This document shows positions 12,641-23,100 of a stretch of DNA of 64,000 bases, piece by piece. Both the position numbers and the translations under genes were made by a program. The DNA lies in contig NC_088307.1 in assembly GCF_032854445.1 (NCBI RefSeq), positions 11,050,017 through 11,114,016 of the forward strand, in the 5' to 3' direction. This DNA is from Liolophura sinensis (taxonomy: Eukaryota; Mollusca; Polyplacophora; Chitonida; Chitonidae). Positions within the stretch are counted from its first letter, which is position 1. The number at the start of each line of letters is the position of its first letter. The notes under the pieces are model-generated. The model saw nothing but the letters and a program-made list of their open reading frames with translations. It was not told where the DNA came from and did not search any database.

Positions 12641-13085
12641 AATGCAAAAATCGTATCTTAAAGTTGTAGAAAAAAATTAGTATAATTTATTAATAGTCTG
12701 CTATTGTTAGTCCGAGAAAAAACATTTATAAGACCCTATAGCAATCAAGCACTGGCCCAGAATGAACATTTCAAAGACAATCTAAGTGATTTCCAAGGGT
12801 TGTCATGATTGTGCTGTCCGTTATCTTCATGTAGGCCTTCACGCGGTATCCGTCACGTGTAAACTCTAGAAGATATTTCCTTACTACGTAAACGAGACAC
12901 ACTCTTCAAATACAGGTGGTATCATAGCATCATAATACTTCCGAGTAGAGAAGTTTCACGCCATTATGCTATCCCTCACAGTTCACAATTTTGAATTGAT
13001 CACCTCAGCCTAGAGAATTTCAGCCAGAATTTCAGCCAGAACTGAGAAGTTCTGAAAACTGAGAGGTAATGGACTATTTCTAAAT

Positions 13086-13739
13086 TTACATAATCTTTAC
13101 ATGCAGGGAGATTCCTTGATGAAACCTTGATTCGTCTGTCATGTTCAACGGTTCTCCGTCTAAGAATAATGAGTTATAATCGTGTTGTACAAGTTTTTCA
13201 AATCCAAACTTTTCAAATATTCGAGAGGAAAATCGACCGCTCGACTCTGCCGTTACCAACCGGAAATTTCGCTCTTGAGTGAGCTGGAGCGTTTTGGCCA
13301 CCATTTTTGTCCAGATTCCTTGACGCTGGTATTTCTCTGCAACACAAATGCCTCTGAAATTCACCAGTGTGTCAACGTTGTATTTAGCGAACAGATCTAA
13401 CCCTTCGTATAGCTTGTCAGTAATCTCGTAATTTAGGGCAAGTTTTCTCATCTTAGGGTCGTCTTTGGAAAAATTATACGCGTCCGGTTTATCTTTGTAC
13501 ACTATGGCTGCAAACCGAAGACCGACGATTTCCCCGGTTGACGAATCGATAGCCAGAACAGAGAGTCTGTCCTTCAGACAGACTGGAAAGGCGACGTCGA
13601 ACAACAACACTCCGTCCTCACCTCCGGTCATATTGAGGCTCTTGCTGAGAGGCTCTTTGTCGACAAACTCGATACACACGAACTGGCGCACCCGGTCTTC
13701 GTCGTCAGCACACAACATTCGAACCTCAATGTCGGCCAT
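13086..13739 (-). CDS. GNAT-family N-acetyltransferase, single exon, 217 aa
   Basis: Intact frame from ATG to TAA, 217 residues, the usual size for animal arylalkylamine/dopamine N-acetyltransferase-like GNATs. N-terminal IEVRMLCADDEDRVRQF fits the first strand and helix. Residues 126-150 (LVNFRGICVAEKYQRQGIW) give the beta4-motif A acetyl-CoA site. The motif Q-x-x-G-x-G/A is present as Q138-R-Q-G141-I-W143, with Trp where Gly or Ala is usual. SSRIFEKFGF (171-180) fits motif B. It should transfer acetyl from acetyl-CoA to an amine; the substrate cannot be told from sequence. It is intronless, unlike its neighbours, and lies between the two divergent PLAT genes. Three TGACGTCA-type sites lie 0.64-0.75 kb upstream. 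Confidence 0.8.
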   Translation of the reverse strand: MADIEVRMLCADDEDRVRQFVCIEFVDKEPLSKSLNMTGGEDGVLLFDVAFPVCLKDRLSVLAIDSSTGEIVGLRFAAIVYKDKPDAYNFSKDDPKMRKLALNYEITDKLYEGLDLFAKYNVDTLVNFRGICVAEKYQRQGIWTKMVAKTLQLTQERNFRLVTAESSGRFSSRIFEKFGFEKLVQHDYNSLFLDGEPLNMTDESRFHQGISLHVKIM

Positions 13740-14375
13740 GCTTGATGAAAAAGATAAAGAAAATCATCTTGGAATGCAAGGAAATCAAAGTCGTTTCAGT
13801 AAATACAAAGAAGCCTTCATCAAAAACAAGTGAAGATATAAGTGGAGACATTATCCATGATTAAAAACTCTATTTCAGTGGACTGTTTAATTTTTGCCAA
13901 AGATTTGCAGCAATTATCACACGAGTGCCGGTTAGACAGGCAAATCCAGAGAATATATTCAACTCTTTATGCCACTGTGTCAAACTTATATATGTAACAC
14001 GCCGCGTTTCGAATTTGATTTGAGGATCTAAGAAATGAACGAGCACACACAAGTTTCCCATATTCGGACACACTGGGTGTGACAAACCGATAAATCGAAT
14101 TTTCATTTCAAGCCACGTTGATGGGGGAGGCGGGAGGGGGGGGGTCTCCATGTAATTTGCTTTGGTGCTATTTAAAGAGCTACTTTGGTGTCAAAACATC
14201 TGTGTCCTAAACGCAAGGTGAATTGATAAAGACTGGGGTAGTCTGAACTGCTTTCCTAAATTGTGAAAATATTGCAGTTAATTAAAACCGATGTTGCACG
14301 TTTCATCAGAGTATACGGATAGAAGATATTTCTGTCCCTTCCACTATGCCTGGTGTGAAGTCACCCGCGAACACA

Positions 14376-14490
14376 TGACGTCATCAATCGCTGACGTATA
14401 TCCAAAAATGACGATACCCTTTCAAACGCTTTTGACGTCATCCCATCATAAAGGCCTTACTCAACGTCACATCTGCCTGATTCGACGTCA
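14376..14490. promoter_or_regulatory. Cluster of CRE/ATF-like sites
   Basis: TGACGTCA at 14376-14383 and 14433-14440, CGACGTCA at 14483-14490 and a half-site TGACGTA near 14392. Upstream of the minus-strand GNAT gene. Function inferred from motif only. Confidence 0.35.
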
Positions 14491-14929
14491 TACAGGGACT
14501 ATTGTCAGGTGACATCCGGCAAATTTTAGGGACACAGCCGAAGATTTTGTTTTTCACGGAATCTTTAGTTATATGAGTTAAATAGTGTTATTCATCAAAA
14601 TCCTACTGAAACATAGTGTTAGGCTTAATCCGTAGGATTTCTTTCATATTACTGTAATATTTCTACTCCATTTGTATTCTGACCAGAGTGGCACTTTAAG
14701 CATTTGCACGAATGGTTAGAATATAAAGCCTAACTCAGGTGAGTTGACATAAGGCCGTATGTCATCTTTTAGCTGTGACCGTTTGTTAATTATCGCACCG
14801 TGGTCGCAATTCTGGTTTACTCTGGTAGCTGTAAGCTTTCCACTATACTGTATTCCTGCATAAGTCATTACTCTGTTGGTGGACTAAGCAACACCGAGTA
14901 CTGATCCTTTTGCCTCGTTTAATGAAAAA

Positions 14930-15055
14930 AACTAGTCTAATTTCTTTTTTTCTTCCGACAGTACATACCTCCAACGCATAGATGTGTAGAATTTCTGGCG
15001 TTCCGTGTCACTGACGAAAGGCAAGTTTGGTAGAGCGCAAGACTTTTACAGATTG
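14930..15055 (-). repeat. Inverted repeat near the centre, left copy
   Basis: About 120 bp matching the reverse complement of 16640-16760 (blocks TTCTGGCGTT, CTGACGAAAGGCAAGTTTGG, TAGAGCGCAAGAC). May be the inner edge of the duplication or a dispersed repeat pair. Confidence 0.6.
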
Positions 15056-15315
15056 TTAAATATAGGCGACATGTTGAAACAAACACAGTGAAGTCCCATA
15101 TCTTGGGTGATAAAACTATTACAGACAGGCGGGGCATGTGATATAAGCTTGTAGCAGTGAACAGGGCGCTTGAGGTCTGCAAATCTGGGGACACTTACTC
15201 TCCCCCTTGAATACTCATGTACACGACAAAATATGGATGATATCGATTATTGTAACTACATTACCTGCACCAATGCAGGGGAAGATTTCTTTAACACAGC
15301 GTCCTTAAGATATAG

Positions 15316-15592
15316 TGGGGCCTCCGTGGCTCAGTTGGTTAGCGCGCTAGCACAGCGTAATGACCCAGGAGTCTCTCACCAATGCGGTCGCTGTGAGTTC
15401 AAGTCCAGCTCATGCTGGATTCCTCTCTGGCCGTATGTGGGAAGGTCTGTCAGCAACCTGCGGATGGTCGTGGGTTTCCCCCGGGCTGTGCCCGGTTTCC
15501 GCCCACCATAATGCTGGCCGCCGTCGTATAAGTGAAATATTCTTGAGTACGGCGTAAAACACCAATCAAAAAAAAAAAAAAAAAAAAAAAAA
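15316..15592 (+). mobile_element. Full-length SINE with perfect target duplication
   Basis: tRNA-like head with box A TGGCTCAGTTGGTTAGCGC and box B GAGTTCAAGTCC, conserved core, tail GGCGTAAAACACCAATC and a pure A run. Flanked by TCCTTAAGATATAG at 15302-15315 and 15593-15606, without mismatch. The youngest-looking copy in the window. Confidence 0.9.
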
Positions 15593-15831
15593 TCCTTAAG
15601 ATATAGGAGAACAGACTAAACTCACAGGCAGGTATATGTCTACGTTTATGTTATGTTCTTTGACAATGTAGGTCATACTTTTATGTGGTTCATGGTTTAT
15701 CTGTTTGCATAGTGTAACCTTTGGTTTTACTTTATAATCTATTCGTGGGACAGTATATCCCCTGGTGAAGTGGAGCACAGTGAACAAGGATTTGCATTGT
15801 ATTTATTTTTGACTGTAATTTAATGAGAAAA

Positions 15832-15905
15832 AAGTTTTCACATATACGATGGGGGTCAGTTTTGTGCGTGGGGGAAGCCGGCTTCACGGGTCTAACCATA
15901 GAATG
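15832..15905 (-). mobile_element. SINE fragment
   Basis: Tail-side piece with CACATATACGATGGGGGTCAG. Confidence 0.4.
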
Positions 15906-16639
15906 TTGGCAAGTTACTTAGGAACTTTTCCGTGTTTGACGTAAACCAACAGACAGGCACACCATACTGTTCACTGGTGGTAAAGGAGTACCATCGAGTC
16001 CTACTTTGCTCCTGTCCCATACAAAGCGGGGAAATTCACAAAGTAATTCCTATCAAACATCGGGTTAGAACCTGCCTATGCGGTGTGCATCCCATACGAT
16101 GGAAACACAAACACTTTAAATGCTCGGCCACGGCCAGTTCTCAGCATGGGATGGAAGTTTACCGTTCTATTGGAGAATTACCCAACATAAATCGGTTTTA
16201 TTTACCTATGCAGAGCTAGAGATTCTGTTGAACTAGCGAGAGCTAATTGTTTTACACAATGGTGTCAGCGAGATCTCTCTAAAGGAAATTCAAAACGGTA
16301 ATTATACGTTATCCATTATATATTACAACCATAAAATACCAATTACTTGTTAGAGGCCGATAAAGCTTATAATTACAGAAAGAAAGAAGGATTTGCTAAA
16401 GCACAGGGCACACATATACGCTGAATATGTATTGGTAGAAATTATAATAATAGTGACGGCTCATGTTGTTTCCTCTCCCTTCCACAGCGCAACACCCTGC
16501 CCATCCCTTCCGTATCTCAATAGTACTCAACACCTTTTACACACTATCTGTGTATATGTAATTAATCTATAAGCTTAATGGTGAGTAACATCCATTTAAG
16601 TGAATAAAGTCGGTTACAAGACTGGAAAGCTGTTAAGTA

Positions 16640-16760
16640 TGACGCTAATGCCCAAGTCTTGCGCTCTACCAAACTTGCCTTTCGTCAGTGACACCTAACG
16701 CCAGAAATTCTACACATCTATATGTTGGAGGTTTGTACTGTCGCAAGAAAAAAAATGAAA
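16640..16760 (+). repeat. Inverted repeat near the centre, right copy
   Basis: Mate of 14930-15055, high similarity over about 120 bp. Confidence 0.6.
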
Positions 16761-16839
16761 TTAGACTAGTTTACCCACTCACACCCTGTGCTGCGTTGTC
16801 AAAGAGCATAGATAGCAGCACTATTGCAACACAGTATAT

Positions 16840-17060
16840 TCCTTGTGTGCAACGGAGTGGACATTTGCCTTGCACAAGATTCGGGCTCAAACCCCGCTTT
16901 AGACAGGAAATTTGTGAATTCTTTCGCTCTCACTGTTTCTAGAGCTCCGGCTGTTTACACAGTCTAGCGTTCGTCAAAGGCCACTTGTCTTCCACCAATA
17001 GGGGGAAAGTTCGTCAGTAAATTGGTATGGTCGGACTTGCTTGGTGATTTACGCCAGGTA
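16840..17060 (+). mobile_element. Second SINE-like family copy
   Basis: Box B-like GGGCTCAAACCCCGC and core GGGGGAAAGTTCGTCAGTAA. Confidence 0.45.
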
Positions 17061-17849
17061 CTCTATTTCTACTCACGAATATAATCAGTATCGTGTAAAG
17101 TGTAAAACAGTCTTTATTTAGCAAAGATCACAACATTGTGACGAGATTAATCAAACCATGATCTGTCAGGAAAAACTACACTGTCAAGTTTCTGTCGCGA
17201 TTTAGAAGAGATTTGGTCGAGAAATCAACGCAGAGCGAAATTCCAGCAAGCAGGCAAGACTCGATCGATAACGGGTGCGAGATTTGCATGAGTTTCTCGG
17301 CAGATTGTCCCCGGAATGTCGCTCAGTCTTGTTGTGTTGTTCGAATATAGATGTTGACGGGTTGTGGCAAAAGCAAGCATGGCCGCATCCGGTTTCCGTA
17401 GATTCTGGCACTAGGAAGTTAAAGGTATATAGAATAGATTCTAATTGGCTGCACTGATTGATAGGCAAGTCCAGGCCATGCCTGTCCTAAGCTGAATTTT
17501 AGATGGGGCAGATCTATTCAAGCGTGACCAAGGCTGAAAGGCAAAATTCAGTAAACCCTTTGTCCATAGTAGCCAATCAGTGTTGATTGTGTATCCCTTT
17601 AAACGGGGACTTCCAGTAAATAAACCTCATGAGGACGTTAAGATGGGGTGGATTATGACGTCTCAAATACACTATACATTGTTCAAAAAAGCTGATGCAG
17701 TTTTACATTAAAATCCACATGTTGCTGTGACGTGGTGAAGGGTATATCCCGTGCTCAATACCGACTCGAGTCAATACCAAAAACTTTGACATCAGTAACC
17801 TAGTTCTTATCTCACTTGGTGTAAGATGAATGGACCAAGTACTGTTTTG

Positions 17850-18030
17850 TCCCGTGTTAGAATAATGTGACTGGGTCGGGCAGCATGTCGGTTGTCTTCG
17901 GCATGGCCTTACAGTCAGGCAGCACTATAATTATGTGGGTGTTCGGTCCGGTGTGCTACAAGGAGACACCGTCGTGATATGATCGAAATGATGTTGAATG
18001 CGACGTTAAACACGATTCAAACTAAGAACC
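17850..18030 (+). mobile_element. Dispersed repeat, fourth family
   Basis: AATAATGTGACTGGGTCGGG to GATGTTGAATGCGACGTTAA, a pattern common in molluscan repeats from general knowledge. A related piece lies at 22960-23115. Confidence 0.45.
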
Positions 18031-18244
18031 AGACATTAGAATCCCTTGCCATGATGCAAATAAAAAGATCGACTAATCATCCATTGCAGTTTTGAATCGA
18101 ACACACAAGCCATCTCTGCCCTTCCACTGACCAATAAACAATGGTCTCCACAGTCTTACGACTTCATGTGTCTTGGGACTGAAAGACAAAAAAGTTTAAC
18201 CACTGGGCTACATTTTCAATGTTCGACTCATTATAGGCTCACGG

Positions 18245-18425
18245 GTCCTCCGTGGCTCAGTCGGTTAGCGCTCTAGTGCTGTGTAATGACCCCGGAGCAT
18301 CTCGCCAATGCGATCGCTGTGAGTTCAAGTCCAGCTAATGCTGGCTTCCACGTATCACGTACAAAATCTGGCGGCAACCTGCGGATGGTTGTGGGGTTTT
18401 CCCACAAGTGAAATATTCTTACTAA
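18245..18425 (+). mobile_element. SINE with internal deletion and perfect target duplication
   Basis: Head boxes A and B present. The part between the core and the tail is deleted. Flanked by ATTATAGGCTCACGG at 18230-18244 and 18426-18440. Confidence 0.85.
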
Positions 18426-18871
18426 ATTATAGGCTCACGGCAATGTTTTATGATTATTTCCGACCCTTTATAACCTACATGCGACTGGTGTATTACGACG
18501 CATTAAAGACTACTTCACTTGTATGAGGAATATCAGCACAATTTGACAGGTAAAGGCCTACAAACCGCCCTTCATTAAGCCTCGTCCACAAAAGTGGCGA
18601 CTGGATTTGCACTTCCCCCATCTTTATTCAAAAGAGTTGGATTCGAACTTGCGACTTCACTGAGCAAAGACTAGATCATCATTCGGAGCATACGTGCACC
18701 ATGATTGCGGGTTGTGGAATCGATTACAAATTGAAATGCAGCTTTAAAATTTGCATAAATAAATAACTAGTTAAAATGTATCAAAAAGCATTTCTTTTTC
18801 ACATGTCACTTAGAAATGAGCTATGTATCAAAAATTAACTTTCAATCATTAAAGTTATATGGATATAATTT

Positions 18872-19030
18872 TATTTGATTGATTTGATTGATGTTTTACG
18901 CCGTACTCAAGAATATTTCACTTATACGACGGCAGCCAGCATTATGGTGGGATGAAACCGGGCAGAGCCTGGGGGAAACCCACGACCATCCGCAGATTGC
19001 TGGCAGAGCTTACCACATACGGCCGGTAAA
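18872..19030 (-). mobile_element. SINE, 5' truncated
   Basis: TTGATTGATTTGATTGATGT tail, core close to consensus, head absent. Confidence 0.75.
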
Positions 19031-19459
19031 CAATTGTACACGCTTATATTAACCTGTTATTATGATATGAGTCATGATGATATACATCAAATTTATTCAA
19101 ATTTTGTTTCCAGTTGATTCCAATTTCAAACTGCTGAAGTCCGTATTTCAAGGAAAATAAAACATAATCAGCTCACACGTATTATCAAAAATTGTTGGCA
19201 TTAGCCCTGAATTCAGATGCTTTAATTGTGCTTTCAGGACATAACTCTTTTGAGACTGATAACAAGGTGACATATCTATTTGCTGATCGCGTCACATGAT
19301 GTCATTATTAGTGCAACCAGTCAGCCTTCCAGGAAATCTCGGCTGTTCTGTCCGTATCTTATTTTATCGTATAAAATAAATATACAGAACTTGTGTAAAT
19401 TTTTTTACTGTAGATTGTCAGTGTCCCAGTCCAGTACAACTTATCACGTGAAACCACGA

Positions 19460-19850
19460 GAACCTTTTGCAGGATAACTACAGTTGGTCATCGTGTTCAG
19501 GTTTCCGCCCAAACGTCTGTCCCCACGGGGAAACCTTCTTCATGATAACCCTCCGCAGGATAACTACAGATGGTCATCGTGTTTAGGTTTCTTCCTAAAT
19601 GCCTGTCTCACGTGAAAACGCCCTGCCCTGATAACGCTCCCTGCAGGATAACTACAGTTGGTCATCGTGTCCAGATTTCAGTCTAAACGTCTGCCTCATC
19701 AGGAAAACCATTCCTGAAGATAACTAGAGTTGGCCACAGTGTCCAGGTTTCAGCCTGAACGTGTGTCTCATGAGGTAACCTTCTGCCTGATAACCCTGCT
19801 CAAGATAACTACAGTTGGTCATCGTGCCCAGTTTTCAGCTAAGGTTTGTT
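19460..19850 (-). repeat. 84-bp tandem array upstream of right gene, 4-5 copies
   Basis: Mirror of 11385-11745: AGGATAACTACAGTTGGTCA and TCGTGTCCAGGTTTC units. About 200 bp upstream of the ATG. Confidence 0.72.
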
Positions 19851-19939
19851 CAGTGAGGAAACCCTTCTGCTTTCTCCGAAAACTTTCAATTTCATTCAAA
19901 TTCAAAATCTACGACTGCTTGGCTTTTTGACGACAATTT

Positions 19940-20051
19940 CTTTCACGTACATGATCAATTCCGGACTATATAGCTCGGAAAACTATAAAGTGTTCACCTT
20001 ATAGTGAATAAACTGCTCATCAGACACTGGCACTCATGCACAAACGGAGAC
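19940..20051 (+). promoter_or_regulatory. Putative promoter and 5' UTR of PLAT-TSP1 gene
   Basis: TATA-like CTATATAG at 19966-19973, about 80 bp before the ATG. The stretch is well conserved with the inverted copy at 11165-11275, including the tract AGTGTTCACCTTATAGTGAA, more so than nearby non-coding DNA. This suggests constraint on promoter and leader. Confidence 0.4.
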
Positions 20052-20139
20052 ATGGGTGTGAACAAAGCATCGATCTCCCTGCTGTTCCCTTGCCTTTTGT
20101 TGGTGGGATATTCTGTTATGTCTTCTCAAGATAAAGTTG
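20052..20139 (+). CDS. Exon 1 of PLAT-TSP1 membrane protein (signal peptide)
   Basis: Encodes 29 codons plus one base: MGVNKASIS then a leucine-rich core and SSQDK. It ends at donor GTAAGT with phase 1. The same 88-nt exon, about 85 percent alike at protein level, sits inverted at 11077-11164. Confidence 0.85.
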
Positions 20140-23100
20140 GTAAGTTGGAACCAATTCTTATTCTTCCAGGGATTTTTTTTATTTGTCTTTTTTGTGGGGT
20201 GGTGGGGGGGAGTCTGGGGAAGGGGTGTGGTTGCCCTTGTGATTTAATTAATTCCAACACTGGGTTGATTACATCAGCTACACAGTTATTGCAGAGGGGA
20301 TGGGTTGGGTCACTAGATCCGCCAAACAGAGAAAGTTAGAATGTAATATGCTGATAGAAAAAAGCATGACGCAAGATCACTTTGCACAAACCGTTTTCAC
20401 ATCCTAAAAGTCTTGAAATACATTTATTATCATATTTGTTGCGTGACGAAAAATGGTTGAATTTGAATTTGAAGTAACAAGCATGCTACCTGACGTAGTT
20501 TATTCTACTGATCACGTGGTTTTTATTTCCAGTGTATACGTTTGTAGTATTAAAATTCCGAACAGTTGCATTTTGCTGACATTCACATATCACGTGACAG
20601 AAAACACTTACATTTTTGAGCTACTGAAATGATAGGACAGCACACGACTGTATGTGTCATGTTGTGAGTATTGCTAAGTTATTTTCGTTTGCATACCATC
20701 TGCATGAAGTTAAATTTCTAGCATGTGACTCTGTGTGACATGTTGTCTGTATTGCTAAGGTAATTTATTTTGCATACAATCTGCATGAAAGCAGTTTGTC
20801 TGCATGGCCAAGGTAATTTCTTTCCCAAGCCATCTGCAAGAAATTGACTTTCCAACGCGGGACTGTGTTTGCAACGTTGTCTGTATTGTGTTACATTCAA
20901 CATAATGTTTTCCTAATATAATACAATGGTTATGTTAAACTAAAGCAACATAAGGCACAAATATAGCTACAGGTAGCGATGCCGGTCATCCAACGATGAT
21001 CGGTAAGCGGGATAGCCTGTTCCTACAAACATTTCTTACGATTTATTAGCACCTCCAGCTCTTGTGGTGTTACTTTCTGTTAAATATAGTCTATGTCTAA
21101 TACTGGCATACTGGCTGCTATTCCTGAAATGTCACTATAGCATTATTTATACAGGATGTGCCATCCCTTTCGTTTCGATGACGTCACTTCTGAATGTGCG
21201 CAAATATTGCCTTCTTGCCCTGGGAAATCTCATGATGTTCCTCTCCTGTCTCTAGAGTCATTTGTAAAAGAGAATTAATCCCCTCTGCTTTTGACGATTT
21301 CTCATCAAATCAGTATAACGGCCATCCATCAGTTCATCCACGTTTACTTTTGAGGGAATTATGCCGTGCCACAGGTTCTAACTGTTCAGTGGAAAAGTAA
21401 GCGTGATGAGACATGATTTAACGCGAGATATTCAAGTTATAGTATTCAAGTTTTCGCAATATATAAACTGTGCTCCTTACAAACCTGTACAATATTTTGG
21501 CTATAGTGGAGAGGGGAAGCTCTTTGTAAAGTGTAATATTGCAATCTAAGACTATCATACTTAAAATCAAGACTTAACACGTGCAATGTTAAAGATGTTA
21601 AACAAACCCTGATAACCTGATATGTTTATGTTACAACTTGAAAACAAGCATTATGTACCACAACATTTTTAAGTGTTGGCCCTGATAAAGTATTATACTG
21701 ACACCAAGAAAGTGTGGAAAAAGTATGTTCGTTTCAAAAGAGTAATAGTACAGGTAGAATAGGTTTGGAACAATGGTGGCGTGGAAGTAAAAATTAGAAC
21801 AAAACGGTTTCCGGCCAGGCAAGCATGCTGACTGTCATTTACACGGTAGTTTAACGGTGACAACGGTTTTGTATCAAGCGACAGCCACTGCTTCAGTCTC
21901 TGGGGGATAATTGATGAGTCTGGGGGAGAGAGAAAATTAATATAATTTATCATCTGCTGAACAACATCAAAAGCCATTCATCAATTCGTTGTAACTCGTG
22001 CACTTTTGATTTATTACTTAGAAGTTCAAGGAAGTGTTCCCACACAAGGGCAACTTTTGACATCAATGGAGTCCTTAATTTCTCCACATTATGTTCATGG
22101 CATCTTGTGAAAATGTGTTGTAAATCCGGGCTTCCTCTCACATTATTTTAGCAATGCCTAAACGTTTCTGTATTTCTGTTTCAGTTGCGTGTATGTATGT
22201 ACTCACTAAAGCAATATGTCCAAAATATACTGAGAGAAATGATGTCATATATATAGTTATACACAGACTGCCTCAGATCCGATGGTGTTTCCTGCGATGT
22301 ACAGATAGAGGCAATTATATTGTGCAATTACTGATCGTCAGAAATTCTCTTTCAAAAATATAAAATTAAACAAAATTCTCATTTGACTTCAGTTTATCAA
22401 CTGACAATTGAGACGTGTGGAACCAGGTTGGCTGGTACGGAGTCTGATGTGATCGTTTTATTGTTCAACAAAACTGGTATAGAGTCAGAGACGACGATCT
22501 CTGGAAAAGAAGGAAGATTAGATACAAACAAGTAAGTATAGCCAAATTCGACATGCCCTTGCGTGAATTTACCACTAGTGTGATGAGACAAAACATGAAC
22601 ATATTTGTTTATTCTTTTATTTATTGATTGATTTATTTATCTGTTTATTTATTTATTTATTTGATTTTTGTTGAGCACCATATCCCCAAGAATGTTTTAC
22701 TTTTACCATGCTGTCAAGTATTATCGCTGCATGAAACCGTAGTGCATATGAAAACCACTCACCTTTTGGCAAGTTGGTGAGGAACATTCCTGCAGGTGAC
22801 GCACAAAAATGCACAACATATTGGTGGAAGTCAGGTGGTCATAAGCAGACTTTATAGGTTTCGCAAACGGCCATACGATGGTCTCACTCGTGCCCAACAG
22901 GTGTTGCCTACGTTAACATGGCAGTGTAGTCCAGAACCTTGTTTGGCGCTCGCTTGGCAATCAGCAGAGAGAGGTTGAAGCAAGAACACATGGCTAGTTG
23001 GCCCGTCCTAAGTATAATGCGACTGGTTGAGGTGCCATGTCTGGTTTCTTGGGCATGATTCTTCAGTGACGCCATGGTCGCGGCCTGCCACAAGAAGACA

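Noticed and set aside
15316-15400. tRNA gene in the SINE head
   Set aside because: Boxes A and B are present but the sequence runs into the SINE core, has no tRNA acceptor stem, and recurs many times.
15170-15557. Open frames over the full-length SINE
   Set aside because: They translate the SINE itself; the same residues recur at other copies, for example 49528-49722.
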